From a bacterium (GTDB lineage: Bacteria > Zixibacteria > MSB-5A5 > WJJR01): 64,000 nucleotides of DNA. Under the pieces are notes generated by a model. It was not told where the DNA came from. It did not search any database and was given only the letters and a program-made list of their open reading frames with translations. Every line of letters begins with the position of its first letter. The first letter of the stretch is position 1. The translations under genes and the position numbers were made by a program. The stretch covers positions 111,001-175,000 of the forward strand of contig DATMBC010000103.1 of NCBI GenBank assembly GCA_035559435.1, in the 5' to 3' direction. Shown piece after piece: positions 15,224 to 24,276 of this stretch.

Positions 15224-17851
15224 ATGCAGCAGCAAGTAACAGGATGTGGATGGCGACGTCGGTTTGGCCGATCGGCCGTGTGGGCCGGGATGGCCCTTCT
15301 CCTGCTGACGGGAGAGGCGGGGGCGGCGCTGGATCCGAAGGCAGTCGAGCACACCAAACAGCGGGCCGAGGACCTGGTGGCCCCGGCCGCGCCGGTGATT
15401 CACCGCCGCGTGCACTACACCGGCGACATCTGGATGACCATCTCCAACGACGGTTCGCTGGGCACCAACTCCGGTGAAGCGCTCCCGGATCCGCAGGACC
15501 GCGCCGACTTGGGCATCACGTATGGTCCGTCGTTTGAGTTCCCCGCCGGGACGCGTGTGGACTATCTGTTCAACGGCAGTCTCTGGATCGGCGGCATCGT
15601 TGGCACGGACACGCTCTTGAGCGCGCAAAAAAGCTCGGGTAGCGGCGACGCTAATGAGTGGAACGGCTTCACGCAGATCATGCCGGGCGTGGTCTCCCAC
15701 TACCCCGGGGAATGCGACACCATCACCCGCAGACTGACACAGGCCTACACGGCGGTCTACCAGGACACGCTGGTTCTGCCGACGACCAACGATCCGTCGG
15801 GGCGCCTGCATCTGCCGCTGGGGTTGGAGGTCGTGCAGACCACGCACCAATCGGCCGACAACTTCACCCGCCGCTTCGTCATCTACGACTACAAAATCAC
15901 CAACATTTCCGCACGTCCGATCGAGAAGATGTGGTTCGCCATCTTCCTCGACAACGACATCTTCTGGGAAAATATCAGTGGTTGCCCGGAGCCGGGGCCA
16001 TCGGATGACCTGTCGGGGTGCCTGAAGACCTGGCCCAACCCGGTCAATCCAATCTATTCCGATTCGCTGCTGGTTGCCTACGCGATGGATAACGACGGCG
16101 ACGCATGCGGTTCGGGCCGCTTCCCGCGGGTCTCGGCGCGCGGCGCGATGGGTGTCCGCGTGCTGCGCGGGCCGACACCGGAGTCGCACACCAATTTCAA
16201 CTGGTTTACGACCAACTTCAGCAACATCGACTGGGGTCCGCGCAAGATCACCGACAACTACAACTTCGGCACCGGCGGCACCGGGTTGCCGGGCGGCGAC
16301 GCGGCCACCTACCACGTCATCTCCAACGGCGAGATCGACTACGATCAATGTTTCTCGGCGATCGACTTCCGTCCCGAATGGCAGGCGCCGCTGCGCGGCA
16401 ATGCCGCCGACAACGTCGCCAACGGTCTGGACTCGCGCATCTGCATTTCATCCGGCCCTCTGCCGGTGCTGGGTGTGGGGCAGTCGACGAACTTTACGGT
16501 GGCTTTTATCGCCGGCGGGAACGTCCACCGCGATCCGACCAACACGCTGGATGTGCGCAATCCGCAGGCCTTCGTCGACAAACTGGACTTCAGCGACCTG
16601 GCCACCAACGCCTGGTGGGCTGGGTTTGTGTGGGACAACTACGGCACCGACACCGACGGCGACGGTTACGCCGGCGAGTTTTATCGGCCGGTGATCGGCG
16701 GCGACACGGTGTACTACACCGGTGACGGTTGCCCGGATCTGTCGGGTCCCGCGCCGCCGCCCGGGCCGGACACGGCGAACTCCGATCTGCGCATTGAGTC
16801 TCGTCCCGGTGAGTTGATCCTGCGCTGGTCCGGACGGACGGTCGAAACCAACATCGACCCGTTGCTGCGCGTTCCCGACTTCGAGGGGTACCGCGTCTAT
16901 ATTGTCGAACGCAACTCCCCGAAGGACCAGCCCAGCTCCGAGGACTATTCGCTGATCGCCTCATGGGACAAGATTGACTTCCGGCGTTACACTTACAACG
17001 AACGCAATGGATCGTGGGTGATGGATTCCGATCCGTTGACCAACGACGGATGGCGCGAGTTCTTCAATGACCCCGAGTTCAACGCGACCGATCATCCCGG
17101 TCCGTCGCTGGCCACCGCGTACGAGTACCTTGACGAGGAAGGCAAGCCGCAGCGCGCCTACTTCGCTCCGCACGAGGTCAATCAGGCAAACGAGTATCTG
17201 GTCGCGGGTGAAGTGGAGCGGAACCTGATTCAGCAGGTGGCGGTGCACGATACCGTGATTGACGAAAAGGCCTACCAATACGGCGAATACGAATTGCATT
17301 TGAAGGGTCTGCTGCAGTCGCGGCACTATTTCCTCAGTTTGACCGCATTCGACTTCGGCGATCCGTTCAACAACCTCGAGCCGCTGGAGACGTCGGTTGG
17401 CGCGATCGGCAGCCGGCGCGTCGGCTTGCCCACGTACTCCGCGGATGTCGTCGCCGACTACACCGAGCGCGGCGGCGTTTACGCCGACTCGGTGCGCGTG
17501 TCGGTCTATCCGAATCCGTACAAGATCAACTTCCGCGACGCCAACGGCAAACTGACGTCCTACTTCGAGCAGGGGTATGAGGGCACGGTGGGGCAGACGA
17601 CGTTGAATGAGGAGGATCGCCGCATCCACTTCATCAACGTGCCGGACACGTGCACGATCAACATCTACACGCTCGACGGCGACCTGGTCCGGACGCTGAC
17701 ACACCCGGACGACCACCTGTCGGGATACTCGTCGAAGATTTCCTGGGACCTGATCTCGCGCAACACGCAGGCGGTGACGTCAGGGATCTATTTGTACCGC
17801 GTGGATTCGCGGTTCGGATCGCAGGTGGGCAAGATCGTCATCATTAAGTAA
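15224..17851 (+). CDS. Large secreted protein with C-terminal sorting domain, unknown function
   Basis: 875 residues. A signal peptide (SAVWAGMALLLLTGEAGA) is followed by a long beta-rich body with no recognised catalytic motif. Segments such as RRFVIYDYKITNISARPIEKMW and WSGRTVETNIDPL...FEGYRVYI suggest immunoglobulin/fibronectin-like folds. The end is a sorting-type domain: VSVYPNPYKIN, NIYTLDGDLVRTL, SGIYLYRVDSR, VGKIVIIK. The ATG at 15224 has GAGGAG 6 nt upstream and is preferred over the in-frame start that overlaps the receptor stop. It sits between a TonB-type receptor and a PorV-like gene, the setting expected for a surface protein working with that receptor. Confidence 0.75.
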   Translation: MQQQVTGCGWRRRFGRSAVWAGMALLLLTGEAGAALDPKAVEHTKQRAEDLVAPAAPVIHRRVHYTGDIWMTISNDGSLGTNSGEALPDPQDRADLGITYGPSFEFPAGTRVDYLFNGSLWIGGIVGTDTLLSAQKSSGSGDANEWNGFTQIMPGVVSHYPGECDTITRRLTQAYTAVYQDTLVLPTTNDPSGRLHLPLGLEVVQTTHQSADNFTRRFVIYDYKITNISARPIEKMWFAIFLDNDIFWENISGCPEPGPSDDLSGCLKTWPNPVNPIYSDSLLVAYAMDNDGDACGSGRFPRVSARGAMGVRVLRGPTPESHTNFNWFTTNFSNIDWGPRKITDNYNFGTGGTGLPGGDAATYHVISNGEIDYDQCFSAIDFRPEWQAPLRGNAADNVANGLDSRICISSGPLPVLGVGQSTNFTVAFIAGGNVHRDPTNTLDVRNPQAFVDKLDFSDLATNAWWAGFVWDNYGTDTDGDGYAGEFYRPVIGGDTVYYTGDGCPDLSGPAPPPGPDTANSDLRIESRPGELILRWSGRTVETNIDPLLRVPDFEGYRVYIVERNSPKDQPSSEDYSLIASWDKIDFRRYTYNERNGSWVMDSDPLTNDGWREFFNDPEFNATDHPGPSLATAYEYLDEEGKPQRAYFAPHEVNQANEYLVAGEVERNLIQQVAVHDTVIDEKAYQYGEYELHLKGLLQSRHYFLSLTAFDFGDPFNNLEPLETSVGAIGSRRVGLPTYSADVVADYTERGGVYADSVRVSVYPNPYKINFRDANGKLTSYFEQGYEGTVGQTTLNEEDRRIHFINVPDTCTINIYTLDGDLVRTLTHPDDHLSGYSSKISWDLISRNTQAVTSGIYLYRVDSRFGSQVGKIVIIK

Positions 17852-17880
17852 CGCGCAGGTCAACCGAGGCGAGGAACGCC

Positions 17881-18828
17881 ATGATGCATATGAGACAGAT
17901 GATCAAATGGGCCGCGGTCGCGGCGGGGTTGGCCTGGCTGTCGGCCCCCGGCGCGCGGGCCCAGGACAAGGTCGGCACGACCGGCGCGCAGTTTCTCGAA
18001 GTGGGTGTGTCGCCCCGCGCGGACGCGATCGGCGGCGCCTTCACCGCGATCGCCGATGATGCCTCCGCGATCTATTACAACCCGGCGGGACTGGTCCAAC
18101 TGGAAAACCGCCAGGTGATGGTTTCGCTCATCGACTACCCGGCCGATATCAGTTACTCGTTTGTCGGCATCGCCGTCCCGGTCAGTTTCGGCGGCGTCAT
18201 CGGCTTCGGCTACTATGGTCTCGACGCCGGCGACATGGACGTCACCACGCCCGAGCATCCCAACGGTGTGGACGGCTGGACCTTCGGCGCCAAGGACTAC
18301 GCGCTGAGTCTTTCCTACGGCCGGTTCTTGACCGACCGTTTCTCGCTGGGCGTGACGGTGAAGCTGATCGATGAACTCTACGAGGAAGAGCGCTCCACCG
18401 GCTGGGCGGCGGATGTCGGCACCCAGTACAACACCGGCTGGCGCAATTTCAAGATCACGATGTTGATGTCGAACTTCGGACCCGACATGAAATTCATCGC
18501 GCAGGAGTATCCGCTGCCGATCAACTTCAAGTTCGGCGGCGCGGTCGACGTGCTCGACAACCCCGGCCACCACGCGATCTTCGCCATCGAGGGATCGCAC
18601 CCCGCCGACAACCGCGAAAAATACAACGTCGGGCTGGAATACACCTTCCGCAACTTCGCCTCCTTCCGCGCCGGCCAGCGCTTCGAGCATGACCTGGGCG
18701 GCCTCAGCGTCGGCGGCGGGGTGAATTTCAACCTGAGTGAGAAGTACAAGGCCCGTCTCGACTACGGCTACCAGGACTTCGAGGCGCTCAGCGAGATTCA
18801 CCGCTTTTCGCTCACGGTTGACTTTTAG
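17881..18828 (+). CDS. PorV/PorQ family outer-membrane protein
   Basis: 315 residues. A signal peptide (AAVAAGLAWLSAPGARAQ) is followed by the PorV/PorQ family opening GAQFLEVGVSPRADAIGGAF and AIYYNPAGL. The rest alternates as barrel strands and ends FSLTVDF. In type IX secretion, PorV binds the C-terminal signals of cargo and shuttles them to the attachment complex. Here it follows a sorted protein by 29 nt and should be cotranscribed, so it may be a dedicated partner. A second homologue lies at 59644-60579. Confidence 0.85.
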   Translation: MMHMRQMIKWAAVAAGLAWLSAPGARAQDKVGTTGAQFLEVGVSPRADAIGGAFTAIADDASAIYYNPAGLVQLENRQVMVSLIDYPADISYSFVGIAVPVSFGGVIGFGYYGLDAGDMDVTTPEHPNGVDGWTFGAKDYALSLSYGRFLTDRFSLGVTVKLIDELYEEERSTGWAADVGTQYNTGWRNFKITMLMSNFGPDMKFIAQEYPLPINFKFGGAVDVLDNPGHHAIFAIEGSHPADNREKYNVGLEYTFRNFASFRAGQRFEHDLGGLSVGGGVNFNLSEKYKARLDYGYQDFEALSEIHRFSLTVDF

Positions 18829-18860
18829 GCAGGCACTCCGACCACGAGGACACACTCGCG

Positions 18861-20957
18861 ATGACTGTGAAGGGACTTGGAGATATGATGCGTCAAGCGC
18901 TGCGTTCCCCGTCCGCATGGGCGGTTTCTCTGGCGGCCGCGCTCCTGCTCTTGTTCGGATGCGGCACGCTCGATAACCAGGGCGGCCCGGGCGAGAACCG
19001 GGTGCCCGAAATCTTCATCGTTAATATTCCGCCCGACGGTTCCGAGTTCGCCGTCAGTCCGACCGTTTATTGGTACGGCACCGACAGCGACGGGCAAATC
19101 GTGCGCTATGATTACGCGGTCGTGACCGTCGCCGAAGTCGACAGCGTGACCGCCGACCTTCCGGGGACCCAATCGCCGGTGGAGAAGTATATCGCCTTTG
19201 TGCTCAACGATCAGTTCCCCCGCTGGGTTTCGATCTTTGTCGACAGCGTCGAAGCGGGCGAGTTGCCGACCAGGGACAACATCCGTCTGTACGCCTCTCC
19301 GCGGGCCGCCGACTGCGACACGATCTACTCCGTCGTCCGCGACCCGAATGGCAATCCGATCGACACCTTGGCCATTCCGGTCGATTGTGTCTCGGACACG
19401 ATCGCCCAGTACTTCTTCGTGCGGGCGGTCGACGATCTCGGAGCGTCCTCGAAGATCAAGTACCGCACCTACAAGCGTCGCAACCACTGGCCGGAGACGC
19501 AAGTCTCTCCGTCGTTCAACGCCTATGGCGAGTATGTGTCGCTCAAGCGCCTGACGCAGACCTACTCCGGCATCCCGTTGTATTGGGGCGGATCCGACCG
19601 TCTCGACTTCATCCCGCCGTCTGTGCCGTTCCTGGAGTATCACTGGCGGCTCTATGGTCCCTATCCGTACGGGGGCGAGGAGACACGACCAACGCTGGCC
19701 GACACGCTCGGCCGACAACCTATTCTTGAGTCGCAGAACCCCGATCCGCTCATGGGTGTCTGGGTGCGCGACACCACCACGGTCGTCTATGATTTGTGGC
19801 GCCAGGTGGACAGCCGGCCCGATCCGCTCAACGACTCGACGATTACGCGCGTGGGCTGGTTCCTGCTGGTCGTCACCGCGCGCGACGATGCCTACATTGC
19901 CGATGAGACGCCGTCATCGGTCGCATTCAAGGCCATTGACCCGAAGTTCGAGCGCAAGATCGTGCTGATCGACGACACCTGGTACAGCATCGACACCTAC
20001 ACCAACCCGTCCAAGCGGCCGGATGCGCCGGAACCGTTCACCAACCAGGCGTTCCACTGGAATCTGGTGAAGATGGTCTACCCCGAGGCCGACACGATGC
20101 AGGACTTCTGGTGGCGCAGCAAGGAGCCGGCGCCGAACAAGAACTGCTCGCCAACGTCCGGCCGTGTCCGTTGCGGCAACTACGTGTCGCTGGAGATGCT
20201 GGTCCGGCACAAACTCTGCATCCTCTACGACGACGACGTGTTCGAGCAGGTCAGCCCGCCCGGCGCCGCTCCGGCCGTCCGCGCCCAGTTGATGCGCTAT
20301 CTCGAAGCCGGCGGCATGCTCTGGATCATGGGTCGGCACAGCCTGCTGCCCGAGACCGAGACCACACAGACCTCGAAGGAACGGCTCTTCGACCTGTGCA
20401 CCTTCGGCACGCGCGTCTTTGATCGCCTGGGTTGCACCTACATGGATATCGAAGGCATGTACTATCCCGGTTGGCGCGCCAACGCGATTCCGATCACGCG
20501 TGTCGGTGAAGCGCCGCGCGCGCCGAAGTCCAATGATGAGTTTGTCTCCGCCGAACTTGTGGCGGCCGGTAGCGGATTACCGCCGCGCCTCGAGGTCGAT
20601 CCGGTGCGCATCGACAGCATGTTCCTGCCGAAGCGTTTGAAAGATGTCCTCCGCGCGAACGGGACCCCGAAAGTCTACGGCATCCCCGATGTCAACTTCC
20701 TGGTGCTCGGTTCGAAGGCGGTGCCGCTCTACATCTACGGCAGCTGGCGTCCGGGTGGACCCATCCCGCCGACCAACGGCCCGTCGTTCTCCGACACCAA
20801 GCCGGTCGTCGTGCGCCGCGTCGGGCCCGACCGTGTCACGCCGCTCTACAAGACCGCCTACCAGACCTTCCCGCTGTATTTCATCAAGCAGGAGCAGGCG
20901 GAGGAATACTATCGCAAAATGGTCGAGTGGTTCTTCCTGCCCTTCAGTCAGTCGTAA
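18861..20957 (+). CDS. Large lipoprotein of unknown function, last gene of the TonB-receptor operon
   Basis: 698 residues. A signal peptide ends in the lipobox LLLFGCG. The N-terminal third (PEIFIVNIPPDGSEFAV, YWYGTDSDGQIVRYDYAV) looks like an Ig/fibronectin-type domain. The later part, IVLIDDTWYSID and MRYLEAGGMLWIMGRHSLLP, resembles the edge of a flavodoxin-like or glutamine-amidotransferase-like fold without visible catalytic residues. The ATG at 18861 has GAGGA upstream; ATGs at 18885 and 18888, with GGAG close by, are alternatives. The operon position suggests an outer-membrane partner of the receptor. Confidence 0.7.
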   Translation: MTVKGLGDMMRQALRSPSAWAVSLAAALLLLFGCGTLDNQGGPGENRVPEIFIVNIPPDGSEFAVSPTVYWYGTDSDGQIVRYDYAVVTVAEVDSVTADLPGTQSPVEKYIAFVLNDQFPRWVSIFVDSVEAGELPTRDNIRLYASPRAADCDTIYSVVRDPNGNPIDTLAIPVDCVSDTIAQYFFVRAVDDLGASSKIKYRTYKRRNHWPETQVSPSFNAYGEYVSLKRLTQTYSGIPLYWGGSDRLDFIPPSVPFLEYHWRLYGPYPYGGEETRPTLADTLGRQPILESQNPDPLMGVWVRDTTTVVYDLWRQVDSRPDPLNDSTITRVGWFLLVVTARDDAYIADETPSSVAFKAIDPKFERKIVLIDDTWYSIDTYTNPSKRPDAPEPFTNQAFHWNLVKMVYPEADTMQDFWWRSKEPAPNKNCSPTSGRVRCGNYVSLEMLVRHKLCILYDDDVFEQVSPPGAAPAVRAQLMRYLEAGGMLWIMGRHSLLPETETTQTSKERLFDLCTFGTRVFDRLGCTYMDIEGMYYPGWRANAIPITRVGEAPRAPKSNDEFVSAELVAAGSGLPPRLEVDPVRIDSMFLPKRLKDVLRANGTPKVYGIPDVNFLVLGSKAVPLYIYGSWRPGGPIPPTNGPSFSDTKPVVVRRVGPDRVTPLYKTAYQTFPLYFIKQEQAEEYYRKMVEWFFLPFSQS

Positions 20958-20983
20958 GGGCGCTCCATCGACGACAATTCCGG

Positions 20984-21013
20984 CCCCGGTTCCGTCCACT
21001 GACGGAGCCGGGG
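20984..21013 (+). terminator. Terminator of the TonB-receptor operon
   Basis: A 13-bp stem (CCCCGGTTCCGTC with one G-T pair) and a CACT loop, followed by TCTTCTGCTT. It lies 26 nt after the lipoprotein stop codon. Confidence 0.7.
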
Positions 21014-21228
21014 TCTTCTGCTTCCGGATCCGGAAGTGTGACCGTGAATGCTCAGTGTGAAGCGCTCTGCGCGCCGGCGCATAGTCGTTCACACCGCCGT
21101 TGGCGTGTTGCACGGTCAAGACTGAAGACCGGGCGAGGCGAGCCCTACTAAGCGCAAAGACCGCAACGCGTTAACGAAGTGAAGAAAGTCGGCTCCAAAT
21201 CCGCAATTCGGCCCTAAATTGCTCATGG

Positions 21229-21243
21229 TGGCATCGCGGTTGC
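21229..21243 (+). promoter_or_regulatory. Candidate sigma-54 promoter of the subtilase gene
   Basis: TGGCATCGCGGTTGC: GG and GC are 10 nt apart, with TGGCA and TTGC both matching the sigma-54 consensus. The predicted +1, about 21255, is only a few bases before the start codons at 21257/21260, which would leave almost no leader. That weakens the case. Confidence 0.3.
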
Positions 21244-21259
21244 GGTAACCCCCGTTGTG

Positions 21260-24145
21260 ATGAAGTATCTAGCCCTTTTCGCAATCCTGCTGTTTTTGCT
21301 CCCGGCCGTCGCGGGGCAGGGCGCCGTGTTGTCGGCTCGTCAGCAGTTGGTGATCGCGCCCGAACTGCTCGATCGACTGGCGGCCGATGCCGGCGATGCG
21401 ACCTACGACGTCCTCGTCCGATTCGAATCTTCCGATCGCCCTTCGACCCGCGTGAACTCTCTGGCGGCTTCCGCGGGCAGTCTCCGCGATCGTTACCAGC
21501 GCGTCAGCGCCCACCTGCACACGGCGGCGGCGACCATCCCGACGATCACCGGCAATGCCACGGTCGTGCGCCGCTTCTGGATCGCCAACCTCGCCCTGAT
21601 TCGTCTCGATCGCGACGCGCTGCTGGCGTTGGCGGAGCGCGACGATGTCACCATGATTGCGCCGGATGCGACCATTGAGCTGTTGCAGCCGGTGTCGATC
21701 GTCGATGCTGTGGCGACAAGCGCCGGCGCCGCGCCGAATCTGCCGGCGATCGGGGCGCGCACGCTATGGGCGCGTGGCCTGACCGGCAAGGGCCGTCTGG
21801 TCGCTTCAATCGACACCGGCGTCGAAGGCATTCATCCCGCCCTCTCGGATCGCTGGCGCGGCGTGCACGGCGACACCGCCGCGTCCTGGTTTGATCCGCT
21901 CAATGGCCCGGCGCCGATGGACAACAACGGCCATGGCACCCACGTCATGGGCATCATGGTCGGGCGCGCAGGCGCCGACACCATCGGCCTGGCGCCCGAC
22001 GCCGAATGGATCTCCGCCGCGGTGGTTGACCGCGGACGCTCGCTGTCGGTGACCTTTTCCGACATTCTCGCCGCGCTGGAGTGGGTCGTGGATCCCGACG
22101 GCAATCCCGCGACGATGCACGATGTCCCGGATGTGGTCTGCAATTCCTGGGGCGTGTCGCAGCAGATCATCAACCCGTGCAACACCATGTTCTTTGAGGC
22201 GATCGACAACGCCGAGGCGATGGGAGTGGTATGCATCTTCGCCGCCGGCAACGAAGGCCCCAACGCCATGACGATCCGCAACCCCGCCGATCGGGCGACC
22301 TCGCCAACGGCGTCGTTTTCGGTCGGAGCCGTGGACGCCAATCTCGCCACGCTCGACGTCGCCGGCTTTTCCAGCCGCGGTCCCTCGGCCTGCGACGGCA
22401 GCGCCAAGAAGCCCGAAATTGTCGCCCCCGGTGTCGCGATTCGTTCGGCTTACAAGGGACAGACTTACAAATTGATCAACGGCACTTCGATGGCCGCGCC
22501 GCATGTGGCCGCGGCGGTCGCGCTCCTGCGCCAATTCAATCCCGAACTGACGCCCGAGGAAATCAAGACCGCGCTGCTGACCACCGCGCGCGACATCGGC
22601 CCCGCGGGGGAAGACAACGCCTCCGGCTACGGCCTGCTCGATCTGGAAGCCGCGCTCGCCTCCCTGCCTTCGCCGTACTATCCCGTGGTCACCACCGGTC
22701 CGGTGGCGCTCGATCCGGCCGGCGACGGCGTCCCGGCGCTCGGCGAGACGGTTGACTTGATCATCCCCGTGCATGCCGATGCCGCCGACGCGCGCAACGT
22801 GACCTTGAACCTGACGTCGCTGTGCAGCTCCGCGCAGGTGCTTGCCGGCAGCGCCTATCTCGGCACCGTGCCGGCCGGCGGCAGCGTCGACAATTCCTCC
22901 GCGCCGTTTGTCATCGCCGTCTCGCCGCAATCGGTGGCCGGCGACACCGCCTGGTTCGAGGTCTCGACGTCGGGTGAGCCGCTGCTTGGCTGGTGGCGCG
23001 ACACCATCGGCGTGATGGTCGGCTTGCCCGAGGGCGCAGTAGTCACCTCGGCCTCCGCGGGAGTCTCGGCATTGACCGTTTCGAATCTCGGCCATCTCGG
23101 CCTCGGCGCCGGCTCGGTGCTCAACGCCGGGGGAGAGGGATGGCGCACCGGGATGATCGCCGCCGACCTCCTCTATGAGGCGTCGCTGTTCGCTTCGTCG
23201 GGGGATGGCGGCTGGGCCGACGCGTCCCGTCAGCCCGATGGCACCCTGCGCTTCGACTTCGCGCCCCTGTCTGCCTCGGCGTTCGATGACTCGCACGCCG
23301 CATCGCCGGTGGGGATCACGGTTCGCCAGTTGGCGCCGGTGTTCCACGCCGCCGGCGACCAGGACGCGGTCACGCTCGCCTGGGTGATCCACAATCGCGG
23401 CGACGTCGCCATTCCCGGCTTCCAGCTTGGCTGGGTGTTTGATCTCGATCTGCCCTCGGTCGGCATCATCGATGAGCGGGTCGGCTTCGACGCGGCCAGC
23501 GGCGGCTTTTTCCATCAGGCGCCGGCCGGTGAATTCGTCGCCGGTGTGGCGCCGCTGTCCGGCGCGTTCGGTGGTCTGCGCTTCTTCGAAAACAACGATG
23601 TCAAAACCGGCCTGACCGATTTGCAGAAGCGCGCGGCGCTCTCGGGCACGGCCAGCGCCCCGTCGTCCAGCGGCGATTTCCTCGCAGTGGCCTCCACCGC
23701 GGCGGTCGATCTGTCGCCGGGAGACAGCATCGTGGTCGCCATCGCGCTGATCGGCGCCCCCACGGCCGGCTCGTTCTCCGCCGCGGCGCGCGACGCCTAT
23801 CTCCGCTGGGCGCAGATGAGCGACGCCGGCGACGACCAGGGCGGCACGGTGGTTCCCGCCGATTTCCGTCTCGATCAGAACTATCCCAATCCGTTCAACG
23901 CCGGCACCACGATCCCGGTGGCGATGGCCGGCGATGGCGCCCGCGCAGTGCGGCTGGAGATTATCGATCTGCTCGGACGCCGGGTGCGCACGCTGGTTGA
24001 TGAGACGATGTCACCCGGCCAGTATCCGGTTTTCTGGAACGGCTGCGACGACAATGGCCGGGCGCTGGCCTCCGGCGTCTACTTCTCCCGTCTGGTGATC
24101 GAAGGCCGGGCATCGCAGGCGCGCGCCATGGTCCTGCTCAAATGA
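21260..24145 (+). CDS. Secreted S8 subtilisin-like serine protease with sorting domain
   Basis: 961 residues. The signal peptide is KYLALFAILLFLLPAVAG. An inhibitor-I9-like propeptide is likely at residues about 30-150 (YDVLVRFESSDRP, ALAERDDVTMIAPDATIEL). The S8 domain has the triad Asp185 (SIDTGVEG), His225 (NNGHGTHVMG) and Ser410 (NGTSMAAPHVA), with oxyanion-region sequence FAAGNEGP. A long beta-rich region follows, then a type A sorting domain: QNYPNPFNAGTTI, IIDLLGRRVRTLV, ASGVYFSRL, MVLLK. GTG at 21257 directly precedes ATG at 21260; ATG is preferred. All catalytic residues are present, so it should be active at the cell surface. Confidence 0.93.
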   Translation: MKYLALFAILLFLLPAVAGQGAVLSARQQLVIAPELLDRLAADAGDATYDVLVRFESSDRPSTRVNSLAASAGSLRDRYQRVSAHLHTAAATIPTITGNATVVRRFWIANLALIRLDRDALLALAERDDVTMIAPDATIELLQPVSIVDAVATSAGAAPNLPAIGARTLWARGLTGKGRLVASIDTGVEGIHPALSDRWRGVHGDTAASWFDPLNGPAPMDNNGHGTHVMGIMVGRAGADTIGLAPDAEWISAAVVDRGRSLSVTFSDILAALEWVVDPDGNPATMHDVPDVVCNSWGVSQQIINPCNTMFFEAIDNAEAMGVVCIFAAGNEGPNAMTIRNPADRATSPTASFSVGAVDANLATLDVAGFSSRGPSACDGSAKKPEIVAPGVAIRSAYKGQTYKLINGTSMAAPHVAAAVALLRQFNPELTPEEIKTALLTTARDIGPAGEDNASGYGLLDLEAALASLPSPYYPVVTTGPVALDPAGDGVPALGETVDLIIPVHADAADARNVTLNLTSLCSSAQVLAGSAYLGTVPAGGSVDNSSAPFVIAVSPQSVAGDTAWFEVSTSGEPLLGWWRDTIGVMVGLPEGAVVTSASAGVSALTVSNLGHLGLGAGSVLNAGGEGWRTGMIAADLLYEASLFASSGDGGWADASRQPDGTLRFDFAPLSASAFDDSHAASPVGITVRQLAPVFHAAGDQDAVTLAWVIHNRGDVAIPGFQLGWVFDLDLPSVGIIDERVGFDAASGGFFHQAPAGEFVAGVAPLSGAFGGLRFFENNDVKTGLTDLQKRAALSGTASAPSSSGDFLAVASTAAVDLSPGDSIVVAIALIGAPTAGSFSAAARDAYLRWAQMSDAGDDQGGTVVPADFRLDQNYPNPFNAGTTIPVAMAGDGARAVRLEIIDLLGRRVRTLVDETMSPGQYPVFWNGCDDNGRALASGVYFSRLVIEGRASQARAMVLLK

Positions 24146-24172
24146 GATTCGGGGTATGGGACGTTTCAGCGA

Positions 24173-24205
24173 CGGGCGGACTGGCGGGTCCGCCCGTTGT
24201 CATTT
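24173..24205 (+). terminator. Terminator after the subtilase gene
   Basis: A 9-bp perfect stem CGGGCGGAC/GTCCGCCCG with a 6-nt loop, followed by TTGTCATTT. It lies 27 nt after the subtilase stop. Confidence 0.6.
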
Positions 24206-24276
24206 GTGGCCGTTTCCGGTTTCATCGGATCGTTTCTTGGTTGTACCATGCGGAGGGGGCGTTTACGCGACGGCGG

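Larger units (their letters stand above)
20958..21259. other. Intergenic region upstream of the subtilase gene
   Basis: 302 bp. After the operon terminator comes the perfect 16-bp palindrome CTTCCGGATCCGGAAG at 21021-21036. A -24/-12 element is at 21229-21243. No gene is seen in between. Confidence 0.45.
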
